From NCBI GenBank assembly GCA_021323335.1, contig JAJTCN010000029.1, positions 1 to 33,817 on the forward strand: a DNA stretch of 33,817 bases, written 5' to 3'. Shown here piece by piece: positions 24,938 to 32,214 of the stretch; position 1 is the first letter of the stretch, and each line of letters begins with the position of its first letter. The translations under genes were made by a program, and so were the position numbers. Source of the stretch: Ramlibacter sp. (GTDB lineage Bacteria; Pseudomonadota; Gammaproteobacteria; Burkholderiales; Burkholderiaceae_C). Under the pieces are notes generated by a model. The model was not told the DNA's origin and made no database searches. It worked only from the letters and a program-made list of their open reading frames with translations.

Positions 24938-25924
24938 TCACTCCGCCTTGATGCCCGAAGACTCGGCGACCTTCTGGAAGCGCTCGACCTCCTCGCGCTG
25001 GTACTTGGCGAACTCGGCCGGGCCGAGCGGCAGCAGCTTGGTGCCGGCCTTCTGCGCGTATTCCTTCGCGGCGTCGGACTGCAGGATCTTCATCGTCGCG
25101 TCGGTCAACTTGCGCGAGACGTCATCCGGCGTGTCGGCGCGCACGTGGAACGAGGTCCAGGTGTTGTAGACGTAGTCGGGGTAGCCGCTTTCCTTGACCG
25201 TCGGCACGGCCGGGAAGAAGGGATGGCGCGCGTCGTCCGTCACGGCCAGCGCGCGGATGCGGTTGCCCTGCAGCAGCGGCGTGGCGCCGGCCAGGTCGAC
25301 GATCGCCCAGTCGAGGTTGCCGCCGGCGACGTCGGTCAGCGTCTGGCCCAGGCCCTTGTACGGCACGTGCGTGTACTGGAAGCCGGCGAGGTTGGCGAAC
25401 CAGTCGGCGGCGAGGTGGAAGCCGGCCGAAGCGGTGCCCGCGTTCAGCTTGGCCTTCTTCGACGCGGCGACCAGCGCGGCCAGGTTCTGGTGCGGCGAGT
25501 TGGCCGGCACCACGATGGCCGTCATGTTCTTGGTCAGGCCGGCGATCGGCTTGAAGTCCTTGACCGCGTCGTACGGCAGTTCCTTGACCATCACGACGTT
25601 CGTCACCAGCGGCGCGGTGCTGCCCAGCAGCAGGGTGTAGCCGTCGGCCGGCGCCGCCTTCACCAGCGACGTTCCGATGGTGCCGCTGTTGCCGCCGGGA
25701 CGGTTCTCCACCAGCACCGGCTGGCCGAGCGCGGTCGAGAGCTTTTCGCCGAAGAAGCGCGCCGCGGCATCGGAGCCGCCGCCCGGGGTGAAGGGCACGA
25801 TCACGCGGATCGGCTTGTTGGGAAAGCTGGCGGCGCCCTGCGCGAAAGCGGCGCCGCAGGCGGCCAGGGCGAGGCCCGTCGCCAGGAAGATGCGGCGGGC
25901 GCCGCGGGTGGTCTTGTTCTGCAT
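24938..25924 (-). CDS. Bug-family tripartite tricarboxylate transporter substrate-binding protein (copy A)
   Basis: This 328-aa periplasmic binding protein has an N-terminal signal ending near residue 28 (GAAFA, then QGAAS) that contains a twin-arginine-like RRIFLATG. The mature part begins with the Bug hallmark PIRVIVPFTPGGGSD and contains AAPADGYTLL and VPYKGLGQTLTDV. Bug proteins bind carboxylates or other small ligands and can deliver them to TctAB or act as sensors. No TctA or TctB gene is in this window, which is common for Bug genes. It has a close paralogue at 29513-30478. Confidence 0.92.
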   Translation of the reverse strand: MQNKTTRGARRIFLATGLALAACGAAFAQGAASFPNKPIRVIVPFTPGGGSDAAARFFGEKLSTALGQPVLVENRPGGNSGTIGTSLVKAAPADGYTLLLGSTAPLVTNVVMVKELPYDAVKDFKPIAGLTKNMTAIVVPANSPHQNLAALVAASKKAKLNAGTASAGFHLAADWFANLAGFQYTHVPYKGLGQTLTDVAGGNLDWAIVDLAGATPLLQGNRIRALAVTDDARHPFFPAVPTVKESGYPDYVYNTWTSFHVRADTPDDVSRKLTDATMKILQSDAAKEYAQKAGTKLLPLGPAEFAKYQREEVERFQKVAESSGIKAE

Positions 25925-25958
25925 GTCTTGTCTCCTTCGTGGGTGAATGGGATGCGGA

Positions 25959-26747
25959 TCAGGACGCCGTGGCGCCGCTGTCCACCAGTTCGATGCGCCC
26001 GGTCACGCGGCGCGATTCGTCGGAGGCGAGGAACAGCGCCATGTTGGTCAGGTCCTCGATCTCGATGAGTCCCAGCAGGTGGGACGGGACTTCCGGCCTG
26101 CGGTGCCGGTTCTTCTTGTCGAAGATGCGGTGGTTGGGGAAGTCCTGCTGGAACTTCGTCATGCGCGGGCTGATCACCACGCCCGGCGCCAGGCAGTTCA
26201 CGCGGATCCTGTCCGGCGCATATTCCACGGCCATGGAGCGGGTCAGCGCGATCACGGCGCCCTTGGCGGCGGTATAGCAGTCGCGGCCCGCGGTGCCGAT
26301 AGTGGCGTTGTACGAGGCGGTGTTGATGACCGAGCCGCCGCGGCCGGCCTTCTGCATCGCGCGGATGCCGAAGCGGCTGGACAGGAAGGTCCCGAGCAGC
26401 TCCAGCTTGATGCAGCGCCAGAACTCCTCCAGGTCCACCACCGTGACCATGTCGTCGTGCGGGGTCGAACCGCCGGCGTTGTTGTAGAGGATGTCGAGGT
26501 GGCCGTCGAAGGCGGCGATGCCTTCGGCCACGGCCTGCTCGGTGGACTTCTCGTCGGTGACGTCGCAGTGCACGAACTTGGCCCGGCCGCCGTTGGCGCG
26601 GATGGTTTCCGCGACGTCCTCGCCGCGGGCCTTGTCGATCTCGGCCACGATCACGGCCGCGCCTTCGCGGGCGAAGCGCACGGCGGCGGCGGCGCCGATG
26701 CCGGCGCCGGCGCCGGTGATGAAGGCGACCTTGTCTTTCAATCGCAT
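25959..26747 (-). CDS. SDR-family oxidoreductase (copy A)
   Basis: This 262-aa classical short-chain dehydrogenase has the cofactor motif TGAGAGIG (11-18), NNAG at 89-92, and a catalytic Ser145, Tyr158 and Lys162 (YTAAK). An acidic residue after strand 2 (AEIDK) suggests a preference for NAD. A C-terminal insert KNRHRRPEVPSHLLGLIEIE is shared with the paralogue at 30510-31295 and probably shapes the substrate pocket. ATG 26747 has AGGAG 9 bases upstream. It lies between the leaderless binding protein and the Bug gene. Confidence 0.92.
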   Translation of the reverse strand: MRLKDKVAFITGAGAGIGAAAAVRFAREGAAVIVAEIDKARGEDVAETIRANGGRAKFVHCDVTDEKSTEQAVAEGIAAFDGHLDILYNNAGGSTPHDDMVTVVDLEEFWRCIKLELLGTFLSSRFGIRAMQKAGRGGSVINTASYNATIGTAGRDCYTAAKGAVIALTRSMAVEYAPDRIRVNCLAPGVVISPRMTKFQQDFPNHRIFDKKNRHRRPEVPSHLLGLIEIEDLTNMALFLASDESRRVTGRIELVDSGATAS

Positions 26748-26784
26748 GGAATGGAACTCCTGGAAACGAGGGGGAAAACGGCGC

Positions 26785-27696
26785 TCAGGCGGCGAGCGGC
26801 TGGGCGGCGGCGGCGACGACCTGGTCCCAGTCGGGACACGGTCGCTGCTCGTAGGGGATGTCCCAGGCCGCCGCGTTGCCGGCATCGATGATGTCGGGCG
26901 CCAGGTCGATGCGGCGCGGCACCGGCTGCCCGCGCAAATGGCGCACCGTCATCTCGACGGCGAGGCAGCCGAAGCGGTGGGTGTTGAAGGACGCGGTGGC
27001 CACGAGACGACCGGCGCGCACCTGCGCGATCGCGTCCGGCGTGCCGTTGATGCTGGCCATGGGCATGCTGCGCCCGGTGATCGTGAAGGCCTCCAGCGCG
27101 CCCAAGGCCATCAGGTCGTTGGCGCAGAGGATGGCGTCCAGGCGTTCGTGCCGGGCCAGCAGCGCGAGGGCGGCCTCGCGGCCGGGGTCGTGCTGGTACA
27201 TGCCCGACACGGCTTCGACCAGCCGCATGCCGGGATACTGCGCCAGCGCCTCCTCGAAACCACGCCGCCGCTGCGGGGTGGTGATGGAGCCGGGATGGCC
27301 GTCGATGAAGGCCACCTGCGCATCCGGGCGCAGCTTGCGCAGCACGGCATGGGCCAGCGCCGCGGCCATGCGGGTGTCGTCGGAACCGATGAACCCGACC
27401 CAGTGGCCGGCCGTGGGCTCGCTGACGAACAGCACCAGCGGGATGCCGGCGGCGTTGACCTGCGCGATCGCATCGTTGACCAGCGTCGCATGCGCGGGCA
27501 GCAGCACGATCGCGTCCGGCCGTGCGGCCACCGCCTCGCGCACCAGCGCCGATTGTTCCTCGGGGCTGTCCGGCGTCTGCGGCGCGCGGTGGTCGAGCGT
27601 GCAGCCCATGCGGGCCGCGACGGTCCGTGCCCCCACGAGGGCGCCGCCGTAGGCGGGGTTGGTGTGGTTCTTGGTGATGATGCGCAGGTGTTCCAC
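26785..27696 (-). CDS. Leaderless sugar-type substrate-binding domain protein (copy A)
   Basis: This 303-aa protein has the Peripla_BP_4/RbsB-like fold: it begins directly with strand 1 (EHLRIITKNHTNPAYGG), then PDAIVLLPAH, NAAGIPLVLFVSE, ILCANDLMALGALEA and the terminal segment. No signal peptide, membrane anchor or helix-turn-helix precedes the domain. The start GTG 27696 lies 8 bases after the stop of the EthD-like gene, with GAGA upstream, so a hidden leader can be excluded. It is neither a normal exported ABC binding protein nor a LacI repressor, and no ABC permease or ATPase is near. The likely role is cytoplasmic ligand binding. Confidence 0.8.
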   Translation of the reverse strand: MEHLRIITKNHTNPAYGGALVGARTVAARMGCTLDHRAPQTPDSPEEQSALVREAVAARPDAIVLLPAHATLVNDAIAQVNAAGIPLVLFVSEPTAGHWVGFIGSDDTRMAAALAHAVLRKLRPDAQVAFIDGHPGSITTPQRRRGFEEALAQYPGMRLVEAVSGMYQHDPGREAALALLARHERLDAILCANDLMALGALEAFTITGRSMPMASINGTPDAIAQVRAGRLVATASFNTHRFGCLAVEMTVRHLRGQPVPRRIDLAPDIIDAGNAAAWDIPYEQRPCPDWDQVVAAAAQPLAA

Positions 27697-27704
27697 GGCG
27701 GTTC

Positions 27705-28376
27705 TCAAAGCGGGTTGCGGGCTGCGAAGCACAGGCGGTAGACGGCGAACTGGGCCGCCTGCCGGCAGGCTGTGTGTTCCTGCGCGGCCTGTAGGGCGTC
27801 TTCGGCGAAGGCCGGGCCTTCCGTATCGACCAGCAGCGCCCAGCGCACCTGCGCATCGGGGCCGCCCCGCAGCGCATGCTCGGCGCTGGTGGCCTCGCGC
27901 GCCTGCTGCTCGGCCTCGAGCACCGTGACACGCAGCACGCCGGGCAACCCGGCCAGGGCGGCGCAGGCCGCGGCGGGATCGATGCGCTCGTCGCCGGCCG
28001 AAGCCAGTGCCGCCACGTGGCCGCCCTGCGCCCGGCCTTCCTGCGCGGCGATGTGGCAGACCGTGCGCGACATGCGCCGGAAGTGCTGCATCGCGTCGCG
28101 CGTCCAGGGCGTCGGCGCGTCCACGCGGGCGCGATAGGCCTCGCTGCGCAGCACGTCGGGCGACTCGACACGGTAGGTGCCGAGGAGCTCCGCCCCGGTT
28201 CCGGACACGCGCTCGAAGCGCCGTGCTTCCAGGAAACCGGGGATGGCGAGGCGCTCGAAATGGTGCTCGCGGGCATACCACTCGCGGACGGCGGCACCCT
28301 GGCCGGGCGCGACGTCGTGCCAGATCGCCAGCATGCCGCCGAGCTTGCCGATGGGGTGCCTACCGCTTGCTTTCAT
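27705..28376 (-). CDS. EthD/DUF4286-like dimeric alpha-beta barrel protein
   Basis: This 223-aa protein has two ferredoxin-like halves. The first reads GGMLAIWHDVAPGQGAAVRE, then WYAREHHFERLAIPGFLEARRF and LLGTYRVES, the pattern of EthD-type or small stress-responsive alpha/beta-barrel proteins, with His residues in the HHFER stretch. The second half (GVLRVTVLEAEQ, VRWALLVDTEG) looks like a diverged repeat. Such proteins can be isomerases, lyases or accessory proteins in catabolic operons. It is the first gene of the minus-strand operon, facing the LysR gene across 76 bases. Start Met1 is preferred, though Met15 (MLAIWHD) is possible. Confidence 0.65.
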   Translation of the reverse strand: MKASGRHPIGKLGGMLAIWHDVAPGQGAAVREWYAREHHFERLAIPGFLEARRFERVSGTGAELLGTYRVESPDVLRSEAYRARVDAPTPWTRDAMQHFRRMSRTVCHIAAQEGRAQGGHVAALASAGDERIDPAAACAALAGLPGVLRVTVLEAEQQAREATSAEHALRGGPDAQVRWALLVDTEGPAFAEDALQAAQEHTACRQAAQFAVYRLCFAARNPL

Positions 28377-28452
28377 GGGGCCGGATGGTCCCGCGGCGAC
28401 GTTTAACTGTCCATTCGCTAATATTCAGCAACGTTTCACCTGGGCTTCTGGA
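28377..28452. promoter_or_regulatory. Divergent promoter/operator region of the two catabolic gene groups
   Basis: This 76-base gap between divergent genes is unusually AT-rich for the window in its middle. It contains the imperfect dyad GCTAATATTCAGC (28417-28429) flanked by TT and AA, and the direct repeats ACGTTT at 28400-28405 and 28431-28436. A dyad in the gap next to a divergent LysR gene fits an LTTR binding site. Exact -35/-10 boxes could not be assigned. Confidence 0.45.
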
Positions 28453-29370
28453 ATGGACCTGAACCTGCGCGACCTGCGCTACTTCGAAATCGCCGCCGAG
28501 GCGGAGAGCCTGGGCCGCGCGGCCGAGACGATCGCGCGCAGCCAGCCGGCGTTGACCAAGGCGATCCGCCGGCTGGAGGCGACCGTCGGCGGGCCGCTGT
28601 TCGAGAAGGCGGGTCGCGGCGTCAAGCTCACCCCGGTCGGCCTGGTGCTGCTCGACGAAGCGCGGCAGTTGCGCGTGTCGGCCGACGAGGCGCTGCGCCA
28701 CGTGGCCGACTTCTCCCAGGGCCTGGCAGGCCGGGTGCGCATCGGCAGCGGCACCGTCAGCGTGGGCGCGCTGCTGCCCAGGCTCTGCCGGCTGCTGCTG
28801 CAACAGGCGCCGCAGGCGCAGGTGAACATCGAGGTCGGCGCCAGCTTCCAGCTGCTGGAGCAGTTGCGTGGCAAACAGCTGGACCTGGTGGTCGGGCTGC
28901 TGCCGCCCGAGAAGGATCCCGACTTCGTGCGCCACACCATCGCCATCGACGACGTCGTCGTCGCCGCGCGCAGCAGCCACCCCGTCTTCAAGTCGCGTCG
29001 CATCAGCCTGGAAACGCTGCTGGAATATCCGTGGGTGCTGCCGACGCCGGAGGCGGCCAGCCGCCAATGGCTGGATGCGGCGTTCACCTCGCGCGGGCTG
29101 CCGCCGCCGAACGTGCAGGTGGAGGCGAACTCCATTCCATTGCTGCCGCAGCTGATCGCCGGCACCAACCTCCTGAGCTTCGTCTCGCGCCACACCATCG
29201 CCACCGAGCGCTCGGCGCGGCTGCGCGAAGTGAAGCCCTCGCTGCTGATGCTGCGGCGCGAGCTGGGCGTCAGCGCGCGCAGCGGCGGCTACCTGTCGCC
29301 GGTGGCGCGCCGGCTGCTGGCGCTGCTGCAGCAGGAGGTGCCGGGGCTGATGACGGGGGCGCTGGACTGA
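28453..29370 (+). CDS. LysR-family transcriptional regulator (divergent, central)
   Basis: This 305-aa LTTR has the winged helix-turn-helix in residues 4-62 (NLRDLRYFEIAAEAESLGRA, SQPALTKAIRRLE) and an effector domain with GRVRIGSGTVSVGALLPRL at its start. ATG 28453 is chosen because the family starts there and the upstream frame runs into the opposite gene. It sits at the centre of the two paralogous catabolic groups and is divergent from the EthD-headed operon, the usual LTTR position, so it is the best candidate for their common regulator. Confidence 0.92.
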   Translation: MDLNLRDLRYFEIAAEAESLGRAAETIARSQPALTKAIRRLEATVGGPLFEKAGRGVKLTPVGLVLLDEARQLRVSADEALRHVADFSQGLAGRVRIGSGTVSVGALLPRLCRLLLQQAPQAQVNIEVGASFQLLEQLRGKQLDLVVGLLPPEKDPDFVRHTIAIDDVVVAARSSHPVFKSRRISLETLLEYPWVLPTPEAASRQWLDAAFTSRGLPPPNVQVEANSIPLLPQLIAGTNLLSFVSRHTIATERSARLREVKPSLLMLRRELGVSARSGGYLSPVARRLLALLQQEVPGLMTGALD

Positions 29371-29416
29371 AGGCCCGACCCTGATCCTCGGCGGGGGGCA
29401 TTCGGTCGAAACCAAA

Positions 29417-29445
29417 CTTCTGGTGATCGATCAGGCAACCAGAAG
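29417..29445. promoter_or_regulatory. Perfect inverted repeat upstream of the second Bug gene
   Basis: CTTCTGGT (29417-29424) and ACCAGAAG (29438-29445) are perfect inverted 8-mers separated by 13 bases. They lie in the 142-base gap after the LysR gene and about 70 bases before the Bug start. The spacing fits a two-turn operator for a dimeric regulator; RNA hairpin formation is the alternative. No T-run follows, so it is not a terminator. Confidence 0.5.
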
Positions 29446-29512
29446 CAAATGGACGCGGGTGGAGGACCCACCCAAGATCGCGACCGCTTCCACCCCCACG
29501 AGGAGACAACGT

Positions 29513-30478
29513 TTGAACCATCCCATCCGCCGGCGCGCCTTCGTCGCAGGCCTCGCCGCCGCACCCCTCACGTTTTCGTTCGCCCAGGACGCGAGCCGCC
29601 CGATCCGCATCATCGTTCCCTTCGGCCCCGGCGGCGGCTCGGACCCGCCGGCGCGCTTCTTCGGCGCCCGCCTGGGCGAAGCGCTGCGCCAGACCGTCGT
29701 GGTCGAGAACAAGCCCGGCGGCATCAGCGGCTCCATCGGCACGTTGGCCGTCAAGGCGGCGCCCGCCGACGGCCTGTCGATCCTGGTGGCCAGCATGTCT
29801 CCCCTGGTGGTGAACCCGATCATCGTGAAGGACCTGGCGTACGACCCGCTGAAGGACTTCAAGCCCATCACCGGCCTGACCAAGACCACCAACGCCATCG
29901 TCGTGCCCGCCAACTCGCCGCACAACGACCTGGCCAGCCTGGTGAAGGCCTCGCGCGCCAACCCCAACCTGAACGCCGGCGGCTCGTCCGCCCTGTTCCA
30001 GCTCGGCGCCACCTGGTTCGCCAGCCTGGCCGGCTTCAAGTTCACCTACGCGCCGTACAAGAGCGTCGGCCAGGTCCTCACCGACGTCGGCGGCGGCAAC
30101 CTCGACTGGGCGTTCGTCGATCTCGGCGGCGCCCTGCCGCTGGCCAAGGCCGGCCGCGTGAAGGTGCTCGGCACCACCAGCGACCAGCGCCACCGCTCGC
30201 TGCCCGACGTGCCGACGGTGCTGGAAAGCGGCTGGAAGGACTTCGTGTTCCACAGCTGGATCACCTTCCACGTGCGGGCCGAGACGCCGGATGACATCAC
30301 GAAGCGCCTGGTCGACGCGATGCGGCCGATCGTCAACAGCGACGCCGCCCGCGACTTCGCACGCAGTGTCGACGCGGACCTCTTTCCGCTCGGTCCGGAT
30401 GCACTGATGCGCCATCACCGCGAGGAGTTGGTGCGCTTCCAGCAGGTTGCGCAGGCTGCGGGCATCAAGCCGCAATGA
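29513..30478 (+). CDS. Bug-family tripartite tricarboxylate transporter substrate-binding protein (copy B, TTG start)
   Basis: This 321-aa Bug protein has the signal (LNHPIRRRAFVAGLAAAP, cleaved near FSFAQ) with a twin-arginine-like RRRAFVAG. The mature part starts PIRIIVPFGPGGGSD. I chose TTG 29513 because GAGGAG lies 7 bases upstream and the signal peptide begins there; the longer frame from ATG 29423 adds a non-conserved stretch. It is a close paralogue of 24938-25924, sharing DFKPI.GLTK and IVVPANSPH blocks, and heads the plus-strand trio with SDR and leaderless binding protein. Confidence 0.9.
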   Translation: MNHPIRRRAFVAGLAAAPLTFSFAQDASRPIRIIVPFGPGGGSDPPARFFGARLGEALRQTVVVENKPGGISGSIGTLAVKAAPADGLSILVASMSPLVVNPIIVKDLAYDPLKDFKPITGLTKTTNAIVVPANSPHNDLASLVKASRANPNLNAGGSSALFQLGATWFASLAGFKFTYAPYKSVGQVLTDVGGGNLDWAFVDLGGALPLAKAGRVKVLGTTSDQRHRSLPDVPTVLESGWKDFVFHSWITFHVRAETPDDITKRLVDAMRPIVNSDAARDFARSVDADLFPLGPDALMRHHREELVRFQQVAQAAGIKPQ

Positions 30479-30509
30479 CCGCCATTTCACGACAGTACGA
30501 AAGACAGAC

Positions 30510-31295
30510 ATGCGTTTGAAGGACAAGGTTGCGCTGATCACGGGCGCCGGACAAGGCATCGGCGCGGCCGGTGCGCGGGTGTTCGCCCGCGAGGGCGCGC
30601 GCGTGGTGGTCGCCGACCTGAACGCCGAGATCGGCGAACGCTGCGTGGCGGACATCCGCGCGGCCGGCGGCGAGGCGCTGTTCGCGCAGTGCGACTTCAC
30701 CGACGAAGCCGCGGTGGAGCGCACCGTGGCCCGGACCGTCGAAGCCTACGGCGGACTGGACATCCTGTACAACAACGTCGGTGGCTCCACCCCCCAGGAC
30801 AACGCGGTGACCGACCTGCCGATGGAGGAGTTCTGGAGCGCGATCAAGCGCGACCTGCTCACCACCTTCCTGGCTTGCCGGTTCGGCATCCGCGCGATGC
30901 AGAAGGCGGGGCGCGGCGGCTCGGTGATCAACACCAGCTCCTTCGTCGCCGTCATCGGCACGCTGGGTTGCGATGCCTACACCGCGGCCAAGGGCGGCGT
31001 GAATGCCATCACGCGCTCGATGGCGCTGGAATACGCGCCGGACAAGATCCGCGTGAACGCCATCGCACCCGGCGCGGTGCAGACCGACCGCATGGCGCGC
31101 TTCCTCGCCAGCAACCCCAACCACCTGAAGTTCTCCGAGCGCAACCGCCACCGCCGGCCCGAAGTGCGATCGCACCTCGTGGGGCTGGTGGAGGTGGAAG
31201 ACATCGCCGCGATGGCGCTGTTCCTCGCCTCGGACGATTCGCGCCGCGTCACCGGCACGATCCAGGTGATCGACAGCGGCGCTTCGGCGACCTGA
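30510..31295 (+). CDS. SDR-family oxidoreductase (copy B)
   Basis: This 261-aa classical SDR has TGAGQGIG (11-18), catalytic Ser144, Tyr157 and Lys161, and an Asp after strand 2 (VADLN) indicating NAD preference. The stretch RFGIRAMQKAGRGGSVINT is identical to copy A, and the ERNRHRRPEVRSHLVGLVEV insert is nearly the same. The two genes clearly arose from one ancestor. It follows the Bug gene by 31 bases and precedes the binding-protein gene by 16. The substrate is probably a hydroxy acid or polyol derivative (inference). Confidence 0.92.
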   Translation: MRLKDKVALITGAGQGIGAAGARVFAREGARVVVADLNAEIGERCVADIRAAGGEALFAQCDFTDEAAVERTVARTVEAYGGLDILYNNVGGSTPQDNAVTDLPMEEFWSAIKRDLLTTFLACRFGIRAMQKAGRGGSVINTSSFVAVIGTLGCDAYTAAKGGVNAITRSMALEYAPDKIRVNAIAPGAVQTDRMARFLASNPNHLKFSERNRHRRPEVRSHLVGLVEVEDIAAMALFLASDDSRRVTGTIQVIDSGASAT

Positions 31296-31311
31296 GCGGA
31301 GCGGCCACACC

Positions 31312-32214
31312 ATGAAGCGCCACCGCATCGTCACCATCAGCAAGAACGGCAGCAACCCGGCCTACCAGGGCGCCCGCATCGGCATGGACCGGCTGGCGAA
31401 ACTGCGCGGCGTCGACGTCCAGCACCTCGTGCCCGTCGTCGACGACAGCATCCCCGAGCAGGCCGAGATGCTCGAACGGCTGCTGCGCGAGCCGCCGGAC
31501 GCGCTGCTGATCTCGTGCTCGCACGAAAGCCAGCTCGACGCCGGGCTGGAGAAGCTGCGGGACGCCGGCGTCGTGATCGTCATGTTCGTCGGCCGCACCA
31601 CCCGGAAGGAGCTGGCCCGCTGCTACGTCGGTTCGCGCGACCGCGCCATGACCCGCGCCGTGGCCGAGGCCGTGGCGCGGCACCTGGGCGGGCGCGGCAC
31701 GATGCTGGTGCTGGACGGCAACCCGCTGGGCATCCTGTACGAGCCGCGCAAGAACGGCTTCCGCGATGGCCTGGCGGCCTGGCCGGGGGTACGGGTGCTC
31801 GGCGCCGCCGACGGCCATTTCCTGCGCGAGCCGGCGCGGGCTGCCATGCAGTCCCTGCTGGCGCAACACGGCGTGCCCGATGCCGTGCTGGTCGCCAACG
31901 ACTTCATGGGCCTGGGCGCCCTGGACGCATTGCGCGAGCACGGCGCGCGACCCGCCATGGGCAGCGTCAACGCCACGCCGGACGGCGTCGCCCGTGTCGG
32001 AACGGGCGAGATGCTGGTGACCGCCGCCTTCAACGCCATGGGCATGGGCTGCCTGGCAATGGAAGCGGCGCTGCGCATCCTGCGCGGAGAAACCGTTCCG
32101 GCGGAGGTCCTGCTGCCGGCGGAACTGGTCACGCGCGAGAACATGGCGGCGTGGAGCCTGCCGTACGAGGAGCGCCCGCTGCTGGATTGGGACCTGACGC
32201 TGGCGAACTCCTAG
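31312..32214 (+). CDS. Leaderless sugar-type substrate-binding domain protein (copy B)
   Basis: This 300-aa RbsB-like/Peripla_BP_4 domain starts at once with strand 1 (MKRHRIVTISKNGSNPAYQG), so there is no signal peptide and no DNA-binding domain. Later blocks match copy A: VLVANDFMGLGALDA, GSVNATPDGVARV, and the shared ending region with PYEERPLLDWD (PYEQRPCPDWD in copy A). No ABC transporter genes are near. Its TAG shares the tetranucleotide CTAG with the stop of the convergent esterase gene. Same unusual leaderless type as copy A. Confidence 0.8.
   Translation: MKRHRIVTISKNGSNPAYQGARIGMDRLAKLRGVDVQHLVPVVDDSIPEQAEMLERLLREPPDALLISCSHESQLDAGLEKLRDAGVVIVMFVGRTTRKELARCYVGSRDRAMTRAVAEAVARHLGGRGTMLVLDGNPLGILYEPRKNGFRDGLAAWPGVRVLGAADGHFLREPARAAMQSLLAQHGVPDAVLVANDFMGLGALDALREHGARPAMGSVNATPDGVARVGTGEMLVTAAFNAMGMGCLAMEAALRILRGETVPAEVLLPAELVTRENMAAWSLPYEERPLLDWDLTLANS

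Noticed and set aside
26785-27696. LacI-family repressor
   Set aside because: The ligand-binding fold is right, but the ~60-residue helix-turn-helix region is absent and the start is fixed by the upstream gene.
29423-29512. N-terminal extension of Bug copy B from ATG 29423
   Set aside because: The extension is not signal-like and contains the inverted repeat region. TTG 29513 has a strong Shine-Dalgarno and directly begins the signal peptide.
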